Below are positions 1 to 7,430 of a stretch of DNA of 17,055 nucleotides, in pieces. Below the pieces are notes generated by a model, which made no database searches, had not been told where the DNA came from, and saw only the letters and a list, made by a program, of their open reading frames with translations. Source of the DNA: Lichenicola sp964249735 (lineage in GTDB: Bacteria; Pseudomonadota; Alphaproteobacteria; Acetobacterales; Acetobacteraceae). A program made the translations under genes and the position numbers. Location of the stretch: contig CAXUDP010000085.1 in NCBI GenBank assembly GCA_964249735.1, forward strand, positions 1-17,055, written 5' to 3'. Within the stretch, counting starts at the first letter, position 1. Each line of letters starts with the position of its first letter.

Positions 1-331
1 CGTCGCTGGCGGCGAGACCGGGGCTGGTCGTGGACCTCCGCCGGGCGCTGCACGAGGGGAACGCGTTCGGTGCAGCACTGGCGTCGCAGGCCGGACCGTC
101 CTGGTGTGCGGAGCGCCAGGAGCGCCAGGGACTGCCGGCGCCGGCCCGTGCCGTGGCCGCTCCGCAGGTCCTGCCGGAGCTTCCTGACGGATGGCGCCGG
201 CCGAAACCCGCTTCGACGCCACCTGGTCACTGCGCCGGGAACAGCCCGACGAAGCCTAGCGCTTCGACCGGCATTGCCAGGCGCTGCTTTTCGACCTGCC
301 GGGCCCGGCGGCCCGACCCGTCAGCGCCTAG
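1..331 (+). pseudogene. Possible degraded 3' end of an unrecognised gene
   Basis: The left edge shows coding-like codon use (G or C mostly in third position) that changes frame. From base 3 to about 190 the third frame reads well, including LVVDLRRALHEGNAFGAALA. From about 191 the second frame takes over, beginning MAPAETRFDATWSLRR. That frame hits a TAG at 257-259, then continues in good codon style (RFDRHCQALLFDLPGP) to a second TAG at 329-331. This final stop would overlap the 3' end of the convergent MATE gene by 11 bases. One frameshift plus one in-frame stop fits a decayed gene tail, but a sequencing error or chance open frames in GC-rich DNA would look similar. I do not recognise the protein. 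Bases 1-320 hold nothing else that I can see. Confidence 0.25.
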
Positions 332-1802
332 GGGGCGACGGGCCGGCCTCCAGCTCCGACAGCTCGGCCATCGCCGCCTTGGCCGTCCCGCCCGGCACGT
401 CCATGGCCACATCCGGCCCGGCCTGCTCCGGTCGCAGCCGGCGGGTGACGGCGAAGGCGGTGAGCACCGCCAGGGTGCCGAACACCACACCGCCCGCCGC
501 CTGCCCCAGCAGCACGCCGACCGGGCCGTAGCGGGTGCCGAATGCCACGAACGGGATCGTGCCCAGGGTCGCTCGCCCCCAGTTGAACAGGGTGGACAGC
601 AGCGGGTGGCCCAGGTTGTTGAACGCGGCGTTGGCCACGAACAGGGCGCCGACCCACAGGAAGCCCGCCACCGTCAGCGAGCAGAACAGGTGGATCAGCA
701 CGGCACTGGTGCCGGTGGCGGAGAACACCACCACCACCTGGTCCTGCAGCGCAGCCAGCAGCGCCCACATCGCCAGCACGCAGCCCAGCACCAGCAGCAG
801 GGAGGCGCGCAGGGTTTCGCGCACCCGGTTGCACAGGCCCGCGCCCAGGTTCTGCGCCATGATCGGCCCGACCGAGCCGGTCAGGGCATAGATGAAGGCG
901 AACGCCACCGGGGTGATGCGGTCGATCGTCGCCTGGCCGGCCACCGCCTGCAGGCCGAACCGGGCCAGGGCGTGGGTGGTGTAGGCCGCCCCCACCGGAG
1001 TGGCGAGGTTGGTCAGGATCGCCGGCATCGCCACGACGCCGACCCGCCGGGCGTCCGGCAGCAGCCGGGCGAGCGCCGGCCTGTGCAGCAGCCCGTGCCG
1101 CCGCACGCTCAGATAGCCGAGCAGCGCCGCGGTGCCGCGCGAGGCGACGGTTGAGATCGCGGCCCCGACCAGCCCCAGATGCAGCCCGGTGACAACCCCC
1201 AGGATCAGCAGCGGGTCGAGGCAGGCGGTCACCGCGGCTCCCCACAGCGTCACCGTCATGGAGCGGCGCGCGTCGCCCAGCGCCCGGAGCAGGGAGGAGA
1301 ACCCCATGCCCAGCGTGATCAGCGGCAGGCAGGGCGAGACGATCCGCACGTACTCCGCCACCGCGTGGAAGGTGCCGCCGGTGGCACCGAGCCCGAGGAG
1401 GATCGGACGGAGCAGCAGCACGGTGAGCAGGCCGATCAGCAGCATCACCGCCGACATCACCAGCAAGGCGGAGGACGCAACCCGTCCGGCCTCCTCGAAC
1501 CGGTTGGCGCCGATCAGCCGCGACACCACGGCACCCAGCCCGATCGACATGCCGATCGAGACCGCGATCTGCAGCATGCCGACCGCCCCGGTGAAGCCGA
1601 TCGCCGCCGTCAGGCCGCGGTCGCCCAGGCGGGAAATGTAGAACAGGTTGAGCAGGTCGACCGCGAACACCGCGATCAGCCCGACCGCGCCGGTGCCGGC
1701 CATCACTGCGGTGTGGCGCATGATCGAGCCGGTGCAGAACCGCGCCCGGCGCTCGCTCCCCGCGGCCTGGACCTTCACGGGTCCCGCCGATGCAGCCTTC
1801 AT
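321..1802 (-). CDS. MATE family efflux transporter (second of tandem pair)
   Basis: This is a multidrug and toxic compound extrusion (MATE) inner-membrane exporter. Members of the family use a sodium or proton gradient to expel cationic drugs or metabolites. The 493-residue product is almost entirely hydrophobic segments, compatible with about 12 helices. Near the N-terminus it has the family-like stretch RFCTGSIMRH followed by a helix ending in DLLNLFYISRLGD, and later GMSIGLGAVVSRLIGANR, typical of the first half of the V-shaped fold. I chose the ATG at 1802. A GTG at 1820 would add six residues, and an ATG at 1721 would remove the conserved FCTGS segment. Neither start has a clear Shine-Dalgarno site. 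The gene begins 57 bases after the stop of the upstream MATE gene, so co-transcription is likely. The substrate cannot be read from the sequence. Confidence 0.88.
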   Translation of the reverse strand: MKAASAGPVKVQAAGSERRARFCTGSIMRHTAVMAGTGAVGLIAVFAVDLLNLFYISRLGDRGLTAAIGFTGAVGMLQIAVSIGMSIGLGAVVSRLIGANRFEEAGRVASSALLVMSAVMLLIGLLTVLLLRPILLGLGATGGTFHAVAEYVRIVSPCLPLITLGMGFSSLLRALGDARRSMTVTLWGAAVTACLDPLLILGVVTGLHLGLVGAAISTVASRGTAALLGYLSVRRHGLLHRPALARLLPDARRVGVVAMPAILTNLATPVGAAYTTHALARFGLQAVAGQATIDRITPVAFAFIYALTGSVGPIMAQNLGAGLCNRVRETLRASLLLVLGCVLAMWALLAALQDQVVVVFSATGTSAVLIHLFCSLTVAGFLWVGALFVANAAFNNLGHPLLSTLFNWGRATLGTIPFVAFGTRYGPVGVLLGQAAGGVVFGTLAVLTAFAVTRRLRPEQAGPDVAMDVPGGTAKAAMAELSELEAGPSPPRR

Positions 1803-1859
1803 CCCCGGAAACCCCGACACGATCCGGTTCTCGCCTATCCCGTCCCGCCTGACCAGGGT

Positions 1860-3221
1860 TCAGGCGAGCCGCAGGATCGGCTTGTGACGCCACACCAGCC
1901 GGAAGTAGAGGAGATCCGCCAGCGCCATGACGACCGTGGCGGCCGGATAGGCGATCCACACCCCGTCGAGGCCGATGAGGTGGCTCAGCCCCCACGCCAC
2001 CGGCACCTCCACCAGTGCGATCGACAGCACCAGGATCAGGGTGGGCACCAGCACCACCCCGCTCGCGCGCATCTGCCCGGCCAGGATGCCGGTGATCCCG
2101 CTCACCACCACGCTCCACAGCACGATGTGCAGCAGCGACTCCGTGGTGCCCACCACCGCCCGGCTGGCGATGAAAAGTTCCACCAGGCGGCGCGAGAACA
2201 GGGTGGCGACCACCACCAGGGCCCCGGTGATCACGAGGTTCAGCACCAGCCCGGTGCGCAGGATCGCCGGCAGCCGCGCGGTCCGGCCGGCGCCGATCGC
2301 CTGCGCGCTCAGGATGCTGACGGTGATGCCGACCGACATCGCCGGGAACTGCACATAGGCCATGACCTGGTTGACCGCCCCGTACGCCGCGGTCGCACCC
2401 GGCCCGTACCGGTTGACCAGCCCAAGCAGCACCATCTCCGCCAGCGCCATCGCCACCATCTGCACCGCCGACGGCACGCCGAGCCGGAGCACCTCCCCCA
2501 CGATCCGCCGATCCGGGCGCATGGCGCGCCCGAAGCGGCGGTCCGGCGCCATCGGGCTGTCCTGTCGGCGCAGCGACCAGCCGAGCCATGCCAGGCCGAC
2601 CGCCCAGGCCAGCACCGCGCCCCAGGCGGCGGCGGCGACACCCAGGCGCGGCAGGCCGAAGACGCCGCGTATCAGCGCCGGCGTCGCCACCATCGACACC
2701 CCGAGCGCGATCGCCAGCGCCCATAGCGGGGTCACGGTGTCGCCGACGCCGCGCAGCAGCATGGTCAGCAGCAGGAACGCGAACAGCAGCGGCATAAAGC
2801 CCAGCATCACCGTGGCATAGGCGACGGCTCCCGGCAGCACGGCAGCCGGGGTGCCGAGTGCTTCGAGCAGCGGACGGGCCAGCGGCGTCAGCAGCAGCGA
2901 CACCGCGAAGCCGCCGGCCAGCACCGCCGTCATGGTCGAGGCCGCCACCCGGCGCACCTGCTCGACCTCGCCAGCGCCCCAGGCCTGGCCGATCAGCACC
3001 GAGGCACCCGCCCCCATGCCGATCACCAGCGATACCAGAAAGAACACCAGGGGGAAGAACACGCTGGCAGCGGCCATGGCGTCGATGCCGATCATCTGGC
3101 CGAGAAAGATGTTGCTGGCCGTTCCCGACCCGGCCTGCAGCACGTTGCTCAGCATCATCGGCCCGAGAAAGGCGAGAAAACTGCGCCACAGGGGCGGGCC
3201 CGGGCGGAGCGCTGCGTTCAT
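1860..3221 (-). CDS. MATE family efflux transporter (first of tandem pair)
   Basis: This is a 453-residue MATE-type exporter of the inner membrane, about the normal family length. It starts MNAALRPGPPLWRSFLAFLG and runs into the first transmembrane segment with PMMLSNVLQAGSGTASNIFL, then GMGAGASVLIGQAWGAGE, a recognisable MATE segment in the N-lobe. It is clearly different from its downstream neighbour rather than a recent duplicate. The ATG at 3221 gives the usual MATE N-terminus. The frame is open upstream to 3347, but that extension is Cys/Pro-rich, partly encoded by a tandem repeat, and unlike the family. The gene probably leads a two-gene minus-strand transcript with the next MATE gene. 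No adjacent regulator gene was recognised, so the substrate and inducer are unknown. Confidence 0.9.
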   Translation of the reverse strand: MNAALRPGPPLWRSFLAFLGPMMLSNVLQAGSGTASNIFLGQMIGIDAMAAASVFFPLVFFLVSLVIGMGAGASVLIGQAWGAGEVEQVRRVAASTMTAVLAGGFAVSLLLTPLARPLLEALGTPAAVLPGAVAYATVMLGFMPLLFAFLLLTMLLRGVGDTVTPLWALAIALGVSMVATPALIRGVFGLPRLGVAAAAWGAVLAWAVGLAWLGWSLRRQDSPMAPDRRFGRAMRPDRRIVGEVLRLGVPSAVQMVAMALAEMVLLGLVNRYGPGATAAYGAVNQVMAYVQFPAMSVGITVSILSAQAIGAGRTARLPAILRTGLVLNLVITGALVVVATLFSRRLVELFIASRAVVGTTESLLHIVLWSVVVSGITGILAGQMRASGVVLVPTLILVLSIALVEVPVAWGLSHLIGLDGVWIAYPAATVVMALADLLYFRLVWRHKPILRLA

Positions 3222-3306
3222 GCGAACGGTCAAACCACAACCGGTCCGGTTCCGCCAGACACCCGGATAGGTTGAGGCGACATCGTGCGGGGCTGGTCCG
3301 CGGAGG

Positions 3307-3336
3307 GGGCAGGACTGGCACGGGCAGGACTGACAC
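3307..3336. repeat. Two-copy 15-base tandem repeat
   Basis: GGGCAGGACTGGCAC (3307-3321) is followed directly by GGGCAGGACTGACAC (3322-3336), with one mismatch. It lies in the spacer upstream of the MATE genes. It looks like a simple slippage duplication. A binding-site function is possible but unsupported. Confidence 0.7.
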
Positions 3337-3426
3337 GTTGCCGGCATCGTATCCCGCCAGGCGGCATCCTCCCGGCCTGGAACAGGAACACGTCGCAGGG
3401 GGCTTCTCCGCAGGCGCCCGAAGATC

Positions 3427-3495
3427 GCTGCCTCGGAGGCGGCACAGGGTCAGGTCCGCCGGCCCGTCCAGGACGTCGACGCCGCAGAGGCGGCG
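3427..3495. other. Two GC-rich hairpins in the queA/MATE spacer
   Basis: The first hairpin pairs GCTGCCT (3427-3433) with AGGCGGC (3437-3443) across a three-base loop, with one G-T wobble. The second pairs CGCCGC (3480-3485) with GCGGCG (3490-3495) across the tetraloop AGAG. Neither is followed by a T-run on either strand, so they are not classical terminators. They could belong to a structured leader of the MATE transcript or an unannotated small RNA, or simply reflect GC richness. Confidence 0.35.
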
Positions 3496-3710
3496 CTTCG
3501 CTCGTTCCAGCCGGTTGTCGGGATCGTGCGCGTCCGGCCGACGTCGCGCCGCCACGTCGCCATGCGGGGCGGCAAGGCCCTGTCCGCCCTTCTCGTCGGT
3601 CCGTCGGCAGGCGCACCGTCCATTTCCTGTGGCGGGTGCAGCATGACACCGCGTTTTCCGCCCGGTCGGGGCGATCCACCGGTCGGGATCTGTTGTAGAT
3701 CGTGCCGGCC

Positions 3711-4754
3711 ATGACCCTGCTCGCCACCGACTACGATTTCGTCCTGCCGTTGGAGCGGATCGCGCAGGAGCCGGCGCGTCCGCGCGAGGACGCCCGCCTG
3801 CTGGAGGTGCGGCGGGACGGGCTCGCGCACCGGGTGGTGGCGGCGCTGCCGGGGCTGCTGCGCTCGGGCGACCTCCTGGTGGCCAACGACACGCGGGTGA
3901 TCCCGGCGCAGCTCGAAGCGCGTCGGGGCGAGGCCCGCATCGGCGTCACCCTGGACCGCGCGCTGCCGGACGGCAGCTGGCACGTGCTGGTGCGCAACGC
4001 CCGGCGCCTGCGCGACGGCGACGTGCTGCGCTTTCCCGGCACGGCGGTGTCCGCGCGCGTGCTGGAGCGCGAAGCGGGCGGCGGCGCGGTGCTGCGCTTC
4101 GACGCCGGAGGCGGAGCGTTCGATGCCTTCCTGCGTGCGGCAGGCACCCTGGCGCTGCCGCCCTACATCGGCCGGCCGGACGGGCCCACCGCGGCCGACG
4201 CGGCCGACTACCAGACCGTGTTCGCGGCGCATGACGGCGCGGTCGCCGCTCCTACCGCCGGGCTGCACTTCACGCCCGCCCTGCTCGACGCGGCACGGGC
4301 GCTGGGCGTCGGCCATGCGACGGTGACGCTGCATGTCGGCGCCGGCACCTTCCTGCCGATGCGCGAGGCGGCGGTGGACGCACACCGGATGCACCCCGAA
4401 CGGGGCATCGTCAGCCGGGAAGCGGCCGACGCGATCAACCGGGCACGCGCCGGCGGCGGCCGGATCGTCGCGGTCGGCACCACGTCGCTGCGTCTGCTGG
4501 AAACCGTTGTCGACGCCGACGGCACCGTGCACCCGTTCGACGGCGAGACCAGCCTGTTCATCCGGCCCGGCCACCGCGTCCGCAGCGCCGACCTGCTGCT
4601 GACCAACTTCCACCTGCCGCGCTCCACCCTGTTCATGCTGGTCTGCGCCTTTGCCGGCCGCGACCGGATGCTGGACGCTTATGCGCAGGCGATCGCCAGC
4701 GGCTACCGGTTCTATTCCTATGGCGACGCCTGCCTGCTGGAGCGGGCCGGGTGA
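3711..4754 (+). CDS. queA: S-adenosylmethionine:tRNA ribosyltransferase-isomerase QueA
   Basis: QueA transfers and isomerises the ribose part of S-adenosylmethionine onto preQ1-modified tRNA. This makes epoxyqueuosine at position 34 of tRNAs with GUN anticodons. The 347-residue product matches the family along its length: an N-terminal DYDFVLP.ERIAQEPA segment, VANDTRVIPA near residues 57-66, APTAGLHFT near 180-188, HVGAGTFLPM near 208-217, then FIRPGHRVRSADLLLTNFHL and the C-terminal GYRFYSYGDACLL. E. coli QueA is 356 residues. The ATG at 3711 is preferred; a GTG at 3702 would add three residues, and neither has a strong Shine-Dalgarno site. Its stop overlaps the GTG start of tgt by four bases (GTGA at 4751), so the two are probably translationally coupled. 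Confidence 0.97.
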   Translation: MTLLATDYDFVLPLERIAQEPARPREDARLLEVRRDGLAHRVVAALPGLLRSGDLLVANDTRVIPAQLEARRGEARIGVTLDRALPDGSWHVLVRNARRLRDGDVLRFPGTAVSARVLEREAGGGAVLRFDAGGGAFDAFLRAAGTLALPPYIGRPDGPTAADAADYQTVFAAHDGAVAAPTAGLHFTPALLDAARALGVGHATVTLHVGAGTFLPMREAAVDAHRMHPERGIVSREAADAINRARAGGGRIVAVGTTSLRLLETVVDADGTVHPFDGETSLFIRPGHRVRSADLLLTNFHLPRSTLFMLVCAFAGRDRMLDAYAQAIASGYRFYSYGDACLLERAG

Positions 4755-5872
4755 CGGGGTTCTCCTGGACGGCAGAGGCGACCGACGGCGCCGCCCGCGC
4801 CGGGCACCTGCACACCGCGCACGGCACGGTGCCCACGCCGACCTTCATGCCGGTCGGCACCGCCGGCACGGTCAAGGCGATGACCGCGGACGCGGTGCGC
4901 GCGACCGGCGCCGGCATCGTGCTCGGCAACACCTACCACCTGATGCTCCGCCCCGGTGCGGAGCGGGTGCAGGCGCTGGGCGGCCTGCACCGGTTCATGG
5001 ACTGGCCCGGCCCGGTCCTGACCGATTCCGGCGGGTTCCAGGTGATGTCGCTCAGCACCTTGCGCACCCTGGACGCCGACGGCGTCACCTTCCGCTCGCA
5101 CTTGGACGGCACCACGCACCGCCTGACCCCGGAGCGCTCCACCGCGATCCAGCACGCGCTGGATGCCACGATCACCATGTGCTTCGACGAGTGCCCTGCC
5201 CTGCCCGCCAGCACCGACGCGATCGCCGCCTCCATGCGGCTGTCGATGCGCTGGGCCGCCCGGTCGCGCGACGCGTTCGTGCCGCGGAACGGCTACGCCC
5301 AGTTCGGCATCGTCCAGGGCGGCGTGGAGCCGGAGTTGCGTGCCGAAAGCGTGCGCGCGCTGCGCGAGATCGGCTTCGAGGGCTATGCGGTCGGCGGGCT
5401 CGCGGTGGGCGAGGGCCAGGCGCTGATGTTCGCCACCCTGGACTCGACGGTGCCGCTGCTGCCCGGGGACCGACCGCGCTACCTGATGGGCGTCGGCACC
5501 CCGGACGACCTGCTCGGCGCGGTCGCCCGCGGCATCGACATGTTCGACTGCGTGATGCCGACCCGCGCCGGACGCACCGCGCGCGCCTACACCGGCGCCG
5601 GCATCCTGAACCTGCGCAATGCCCGGCACGCCGTTGATCCCGGTCCGGTCGAGCCCGGCTGTCCGTGCCCCGGCTGCGCCCGGCACAGCCGCGCCTATCT
5701 GCATCACCTGTTCCGGGCCGGCGAGATGCTGGGGCCGATGCTGCTGACCTGGCACAACCTCCACTACTACCAGCACCTGATGCGGAGCCTGCGCGAGGCG
5801 ATCGCCGCCGGCCGGCTGGCAGCCCATGCCGACGCCCTGCGCGCCGGCTGGGCGGCGGGCGGCCCGCCGTGA
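4751..5872 (+). CDS. tgt: tRNA-guanine transglycosylase
   Basis: Bacterial Tgt exchanges guanine 34 for preQ1 in tRNA-Asp, -Asn, -His and -Tyr, the step before QueA. The 373-residue product has the whole family signature. Asp92 lies in TDSGGFQVMS and corresponds to the conserved active-site aspartate. QGG and GGLAVGE form the substrate pocket. Asp266 in MFDCVMPTR aligns with the catalytic nucleophile. The zinc site is Cys304, Cys306 and Cys309 (CPCPGC) plus His335 in WHNLHYY. Length equals the usual bacterial enzyme. Translation starts at a GTG inside the last codons of queA and ends in a GTGA overlap with queG, so expression of the three enzymes is likely coupled. Confidence 0.98.
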   Translation: MTGFSWTAEATDGAARAGHLHTAHGTVPTPTFMPVGTAGTVKAMTADAVRATGAGIVLGNTYHLMLRPGAERVQALGGLHRFMDWPGPVLTDSGGFQVMSLSTLRTLDADGVTFRSHLDGTTHRLTPERSTAIQHALDATITMCFDECPALPASTDAIAASMRLSMRWAARSRDAFVPRNGYAQFGIVQGGVEPELRAESVRALREIGFEGYAVGGLAVGEGQALMFATLDSTVPLLPGDRPRYLMGVGTPDDLLGAVARGIDMFDCVMPTRAGRTARAYTGAGILNLRNARHAVDPGPVEPGCPCPGCARHSRAYLHHLFRAGEMLGPMLLTWHNLHYYQHLMRSLREAIAAGRLAAHADALRAGWAAGGPP

Positions 5873-6921
5873 ACGGCGCGGCGCTGCGCGACCGCATACG
5901 CGACCACGCCTTTTCCCTCGGCTTCGACGCGTTCGGGGTGTGCGACGCCGTTCTCGGCCCGGAAGCGCGCACCCGCCTCGCCGACTTCCTCGCCAGCGGC
6001 CACCACGGCGAGATGGGCTGGCTCGCCGAGCGCACCGATGCCCGCAGCCACCCGCAGGCGCTGTGGCCGGAAGCGCGCAGCGTGCTCGCACTGGGCTTGA
6101 GCTACGCACCGGGCGAGGACCCGCGGCACATCCAGGAGCGTCCCGACCGCGGCGGCATCTCGGTGTATGCCCGGCACCGCGACTACCACGACGTCATGAA
6201 GGGCATGCTCAAGCACCTGGCGCAGTTCGTGGTGAAGCAGGCCTCCGCCGACAGCCCGCTGGTCAAGGTGTTCGTCGACACCGCCCCGGTGATGGAGAAG
6301 CCGCTCGCCGCGCGCGCCCGGCTCGGCTGGCAGGGCAAGCACACCAACCTGGTTTCCCGTGAACATGGTTCATGGTTGTTCCTGGGCGAGATCTACACCA
6401 CGCTCCCCCTGCCGCCCTCCGAGCCGCGCGCCGGCGGCTGCGGCTCCTGCACGCGCTGCCTCCAGGCCTGCCCGACCGACGCCTTCCCGGCGCCGTACCG
6501 GCTCGACGCGAGGCGCTGCATCTCCTACCTGACCATCGAGCATCCGGGCCCGATCCCCGACGAGTTCCGCGCCGCCATAGGCAACCGGATCTATGGCTGC
6601 GACGACTGTCTGGCGGCCTGCCCGTGGAACCGGTTCGCCGTGCTCGGACGCACCGCCAAGCTGCAGGCACGCGAGGCGCTGCGCGCGCCGCGTCTGGCCG
6701 AGTTGGTCCGGCTCGACGATGCGGGCTTCCGTGCCTTGTTCGCCGGCACCGCCGTCAAGCGCATCGGCCGCGACCGCTTCGTGCGCAACGTGCTGATCGC
6801 GATCGGCAACTCCGGCGACCCCGCGCTGCTGCCGTCGGCGCAGGACCTGCTCGCCGATCCCGACCCGGCCGTGGCCGAGGCCGCTGGCTGGGCCTGCGCG
6901 CGGCTGGCGGCGGCGCGGTGA
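5869..6921 (+). CDS. queG: Epoxyqueuosine reductase QueG
   Basis: QueG is a cobalamin-dependent iron-sulfur protein that reduces epoxyqueuosine to queuosine, the last pathway step. The 350-residue product shows Asp137 in KVFVDTAPVMEK, matching the proposed catalytic Asp of the family. It has a ferredoxin-like cluster motif CGSCTRCLQACP (Cys191, 194, 197, 201) and a second set CDDCLAACPWNR (Cys244, 247, 251). CISYLTIEH lies between them. The C-terminus has a HEAT-like helical repeat region (IAIGNSGDPALLPSAQDLL onward), as in known QueG. The frame is open further upstream, but that part overlaps tgt. The GTG at 5869 overlaps the tgt stop and gives the correct family N-terminus. Its own stop overlaps the next gene's GTG. 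Confidence 0.97.
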   Translation: MNGAALRDRIRDHAFSLGFDAFGVCDAVLGPEARTRLADFLASGHHGEMGWLAERTDARSHPQALWPEARSVLALGLSYAPGEDPRHIQERPDRGGISVYARHRDYHDVMKGMLKHLAQFVVKQASADSPLVKVFVDTAPVMEKPLAARARLGWQGKHTNLVSREHGSWLFLGEIYTTLPLPPSEPRAGGCGSCTRCLQACPTDAFPAPYRLDARRCISYLTIEHPGPIPDEFRAAIGNRIYGCDDCLAACPWNRFAVLGRTAKLQAREALRAPRLAELVRLDDAGFRALFAGTAVKRIGRDRFVRNVLIAIGNSGDPALLPSAQDLLADPDPAVAEAAGWACARLAAAR

Positions 6922-7136
6922 CGTCGCCCCGCGCGATGCTCAAGCGCAGCCTGGTGCTGTCCGGCCACCGCACCAGCGTGGCGCTGGAACCGGAGTTCTG
7001 GGCCGCCCTGGAGTCGCTCGCCTCCGGGCGGGGCCGGAGCCTGATCGCCCTGGTGGAGGCGGCGGATTCGAGCCGGGACCCCGCCCGCAGCCTGGCTTCC
7101 GCGCTCCGCGTGCTGGCGCTGTCGGGGCGCGCCTGA
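6918..7136 (+). CDS. Small ribbon-helix-helix domain protein
   Basis: This 72-residue basic protein has a short beta strand with KRSLVLSGHRTSVALEPEFW, followed by two helices (ALESLASGRGRSLIALVEAAD and a C-terminal helix). This resembles the RHH_4-type ribbon-helix-helix family common in alphaproteobacteria. Such proteins fold as dimers and often bind DNA through the paired strands, but most members of this family have no assigned target. The start GTG at 6918 overlaps the queG stop; an ATG at 6936 is an alternative that keeps the whole domain. It is the fourth gene in an unbroken GTGA-overlap chain with queA, tgt and queG, so it is probably co-expressed with them. Whether it regulates the operon is an inference. 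There is no toxin gene next to it, which argues against an antitoxin role. Confidence 0.8.
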   Translation: MTSPRAMLKRSLVLSGHRTSVALEPEFWAALESLASGRGRSLIALVEAADSSRDPARSLASALRVLALSGRA

Positions 7137-7162
7137 GAAAAATCGTTCGGGCCGGAACGGTG

Positions 7163-7183
7163 TTCACGACCCGTTAACTATTG
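7163..7183 (+). promoter_or_regulatory. CtrA-like element upstream of the 59-residue gene
   Basis: TTCA (7163-7166), seven bases, then TTAAC (7174-7178) is one mismatch from the CtrA consensus TTAA-N7-TTAAC used in alphaproteobacteria. The sequence continues as TTAACTATTG (7174-7183), 67 bases before the ATG at 7241. A near-identical decamer lies 65 bases before the gene at 11918. The CtrA assignment is a hypothesis based on sequence likeness only. No regulator gene is in the window. Confidence 0.35.
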
Positions 7184-7240
7184 GCCGGCAATCTCCTCCT
7201 CGACGCCAACAGGGCGCCGGTTTCCCGAGGAAGAACTCCG

Positions 7241-7420
7241 ATGCATTCCAACAGCACCCACCCGTCCGAGACCCGCAACGAGGTCGTCAGCCCGCTGCTG
7301 CTGTCGCACCAGCTGCTGTCGCTGGCCGAGGACGCGCACCGCGCCGGCCTGCCGCAGAGCGCCACCCGCCTGCTCCGCCTCGCCCACACCGTCTGCAACG
7401 ACCGTCCGCGTATCCGCTGA
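7241..7420 (+). CDS. Small conserved-looking protein of unknown function
   Basis: This 59-residue product has a polar start (MHSNSTHPSETRNEV) and a helical body, LLLSHQLLSLAEDAHRAG then SATRLLRLAHTVCND. The ATG at 7241 is supported by GAGGAAG at 7227-7233 with a seven-base spacer. The frame is open upstream to 7181, but that part lacks a ribosome site. No signal peptide or membrane segment is present, so it is probably a cytoplasmic two-helix protein. The amphipathic leucine and histidine pattern suggests a helical hairpin or dimer. It resembles short hypothetical proteins I associate with Acetobacteraceae, but I cannot assign a role. A CtrA-like element lies 67 bases upstream. Confidence 0.7.
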   Translation: MHSNSTHPSETRNEVVSPLLLSHQLLSLAEDAHRAGLPQSATRLLRLAHTVCNDRPRIR

Positions 7421-7430
7421 AGGAGAAGCA

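Larger units (their letters stand above)
3222..3710. other. 489-base gene-free divergent spacer
   Basis: This stretch lies between the minus-strand MATE pair and plus-strand queA. Open frames exist on both strands, as expected at this GC content, but none has family-like sequence, a good ribosome site or a sensible composition. It must hold the promoters of both transcripts. I found no confident -35/-10 pair and no recognisable riboswitch, including no preQ1 type. It carries a tandem duplication (3307-3336) and two GC-rich hairpins (3427-3495). Just before queA there is a short inverted repeat, GATCT (3687-3691) and AGATC (3697-3701), separated by five bases. This could be an operator or chance. 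Confidence 0.5.

Noticed and set aside
1179..2726. Long plus-strand frame antisense to the MATE genes
   Set aside because: The translation is dominated by His, Gln, Arg and Asp, the usual signature of a shadow of hydrophobic coding sequence on the other strand.
3222..3347. Longer start for the first MATE gene at 3347
   Set aside because: The added 42 residues (including CQSCPCQSCP from the tandem repeat) do not resemble a MATE N-terminus. The ATG at 3221 gives the usual length.
328..3555. A very long open frame (over 1000 codons) on the minus strand through both MATE genes
   Set aside because: It is in a different frame from the two transmembrane proteins and is rich in Arg, Gly, Ala and Pro with no family likeness. 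This is typical of stop-poor alternative frames at high GC.
3600..3710. preQ1 or other riboswitch before queA
   Set aside because: No recognisable aptamer core or expression platform was seen, and there is no ribosome-site-sequestering pseudoknot pattern. preQ1 riboswitches also normally precede synthesis or transport genes.
6918..7136. RHH protein as the antitoxin of a toxin-antitoxin pair
   Set aside because: There is no toxin-like gene next to it. The 59-residue protein downstream lies over 100 bases away with its own ribosome site and does not resemble RelE, MazF or HipA types.
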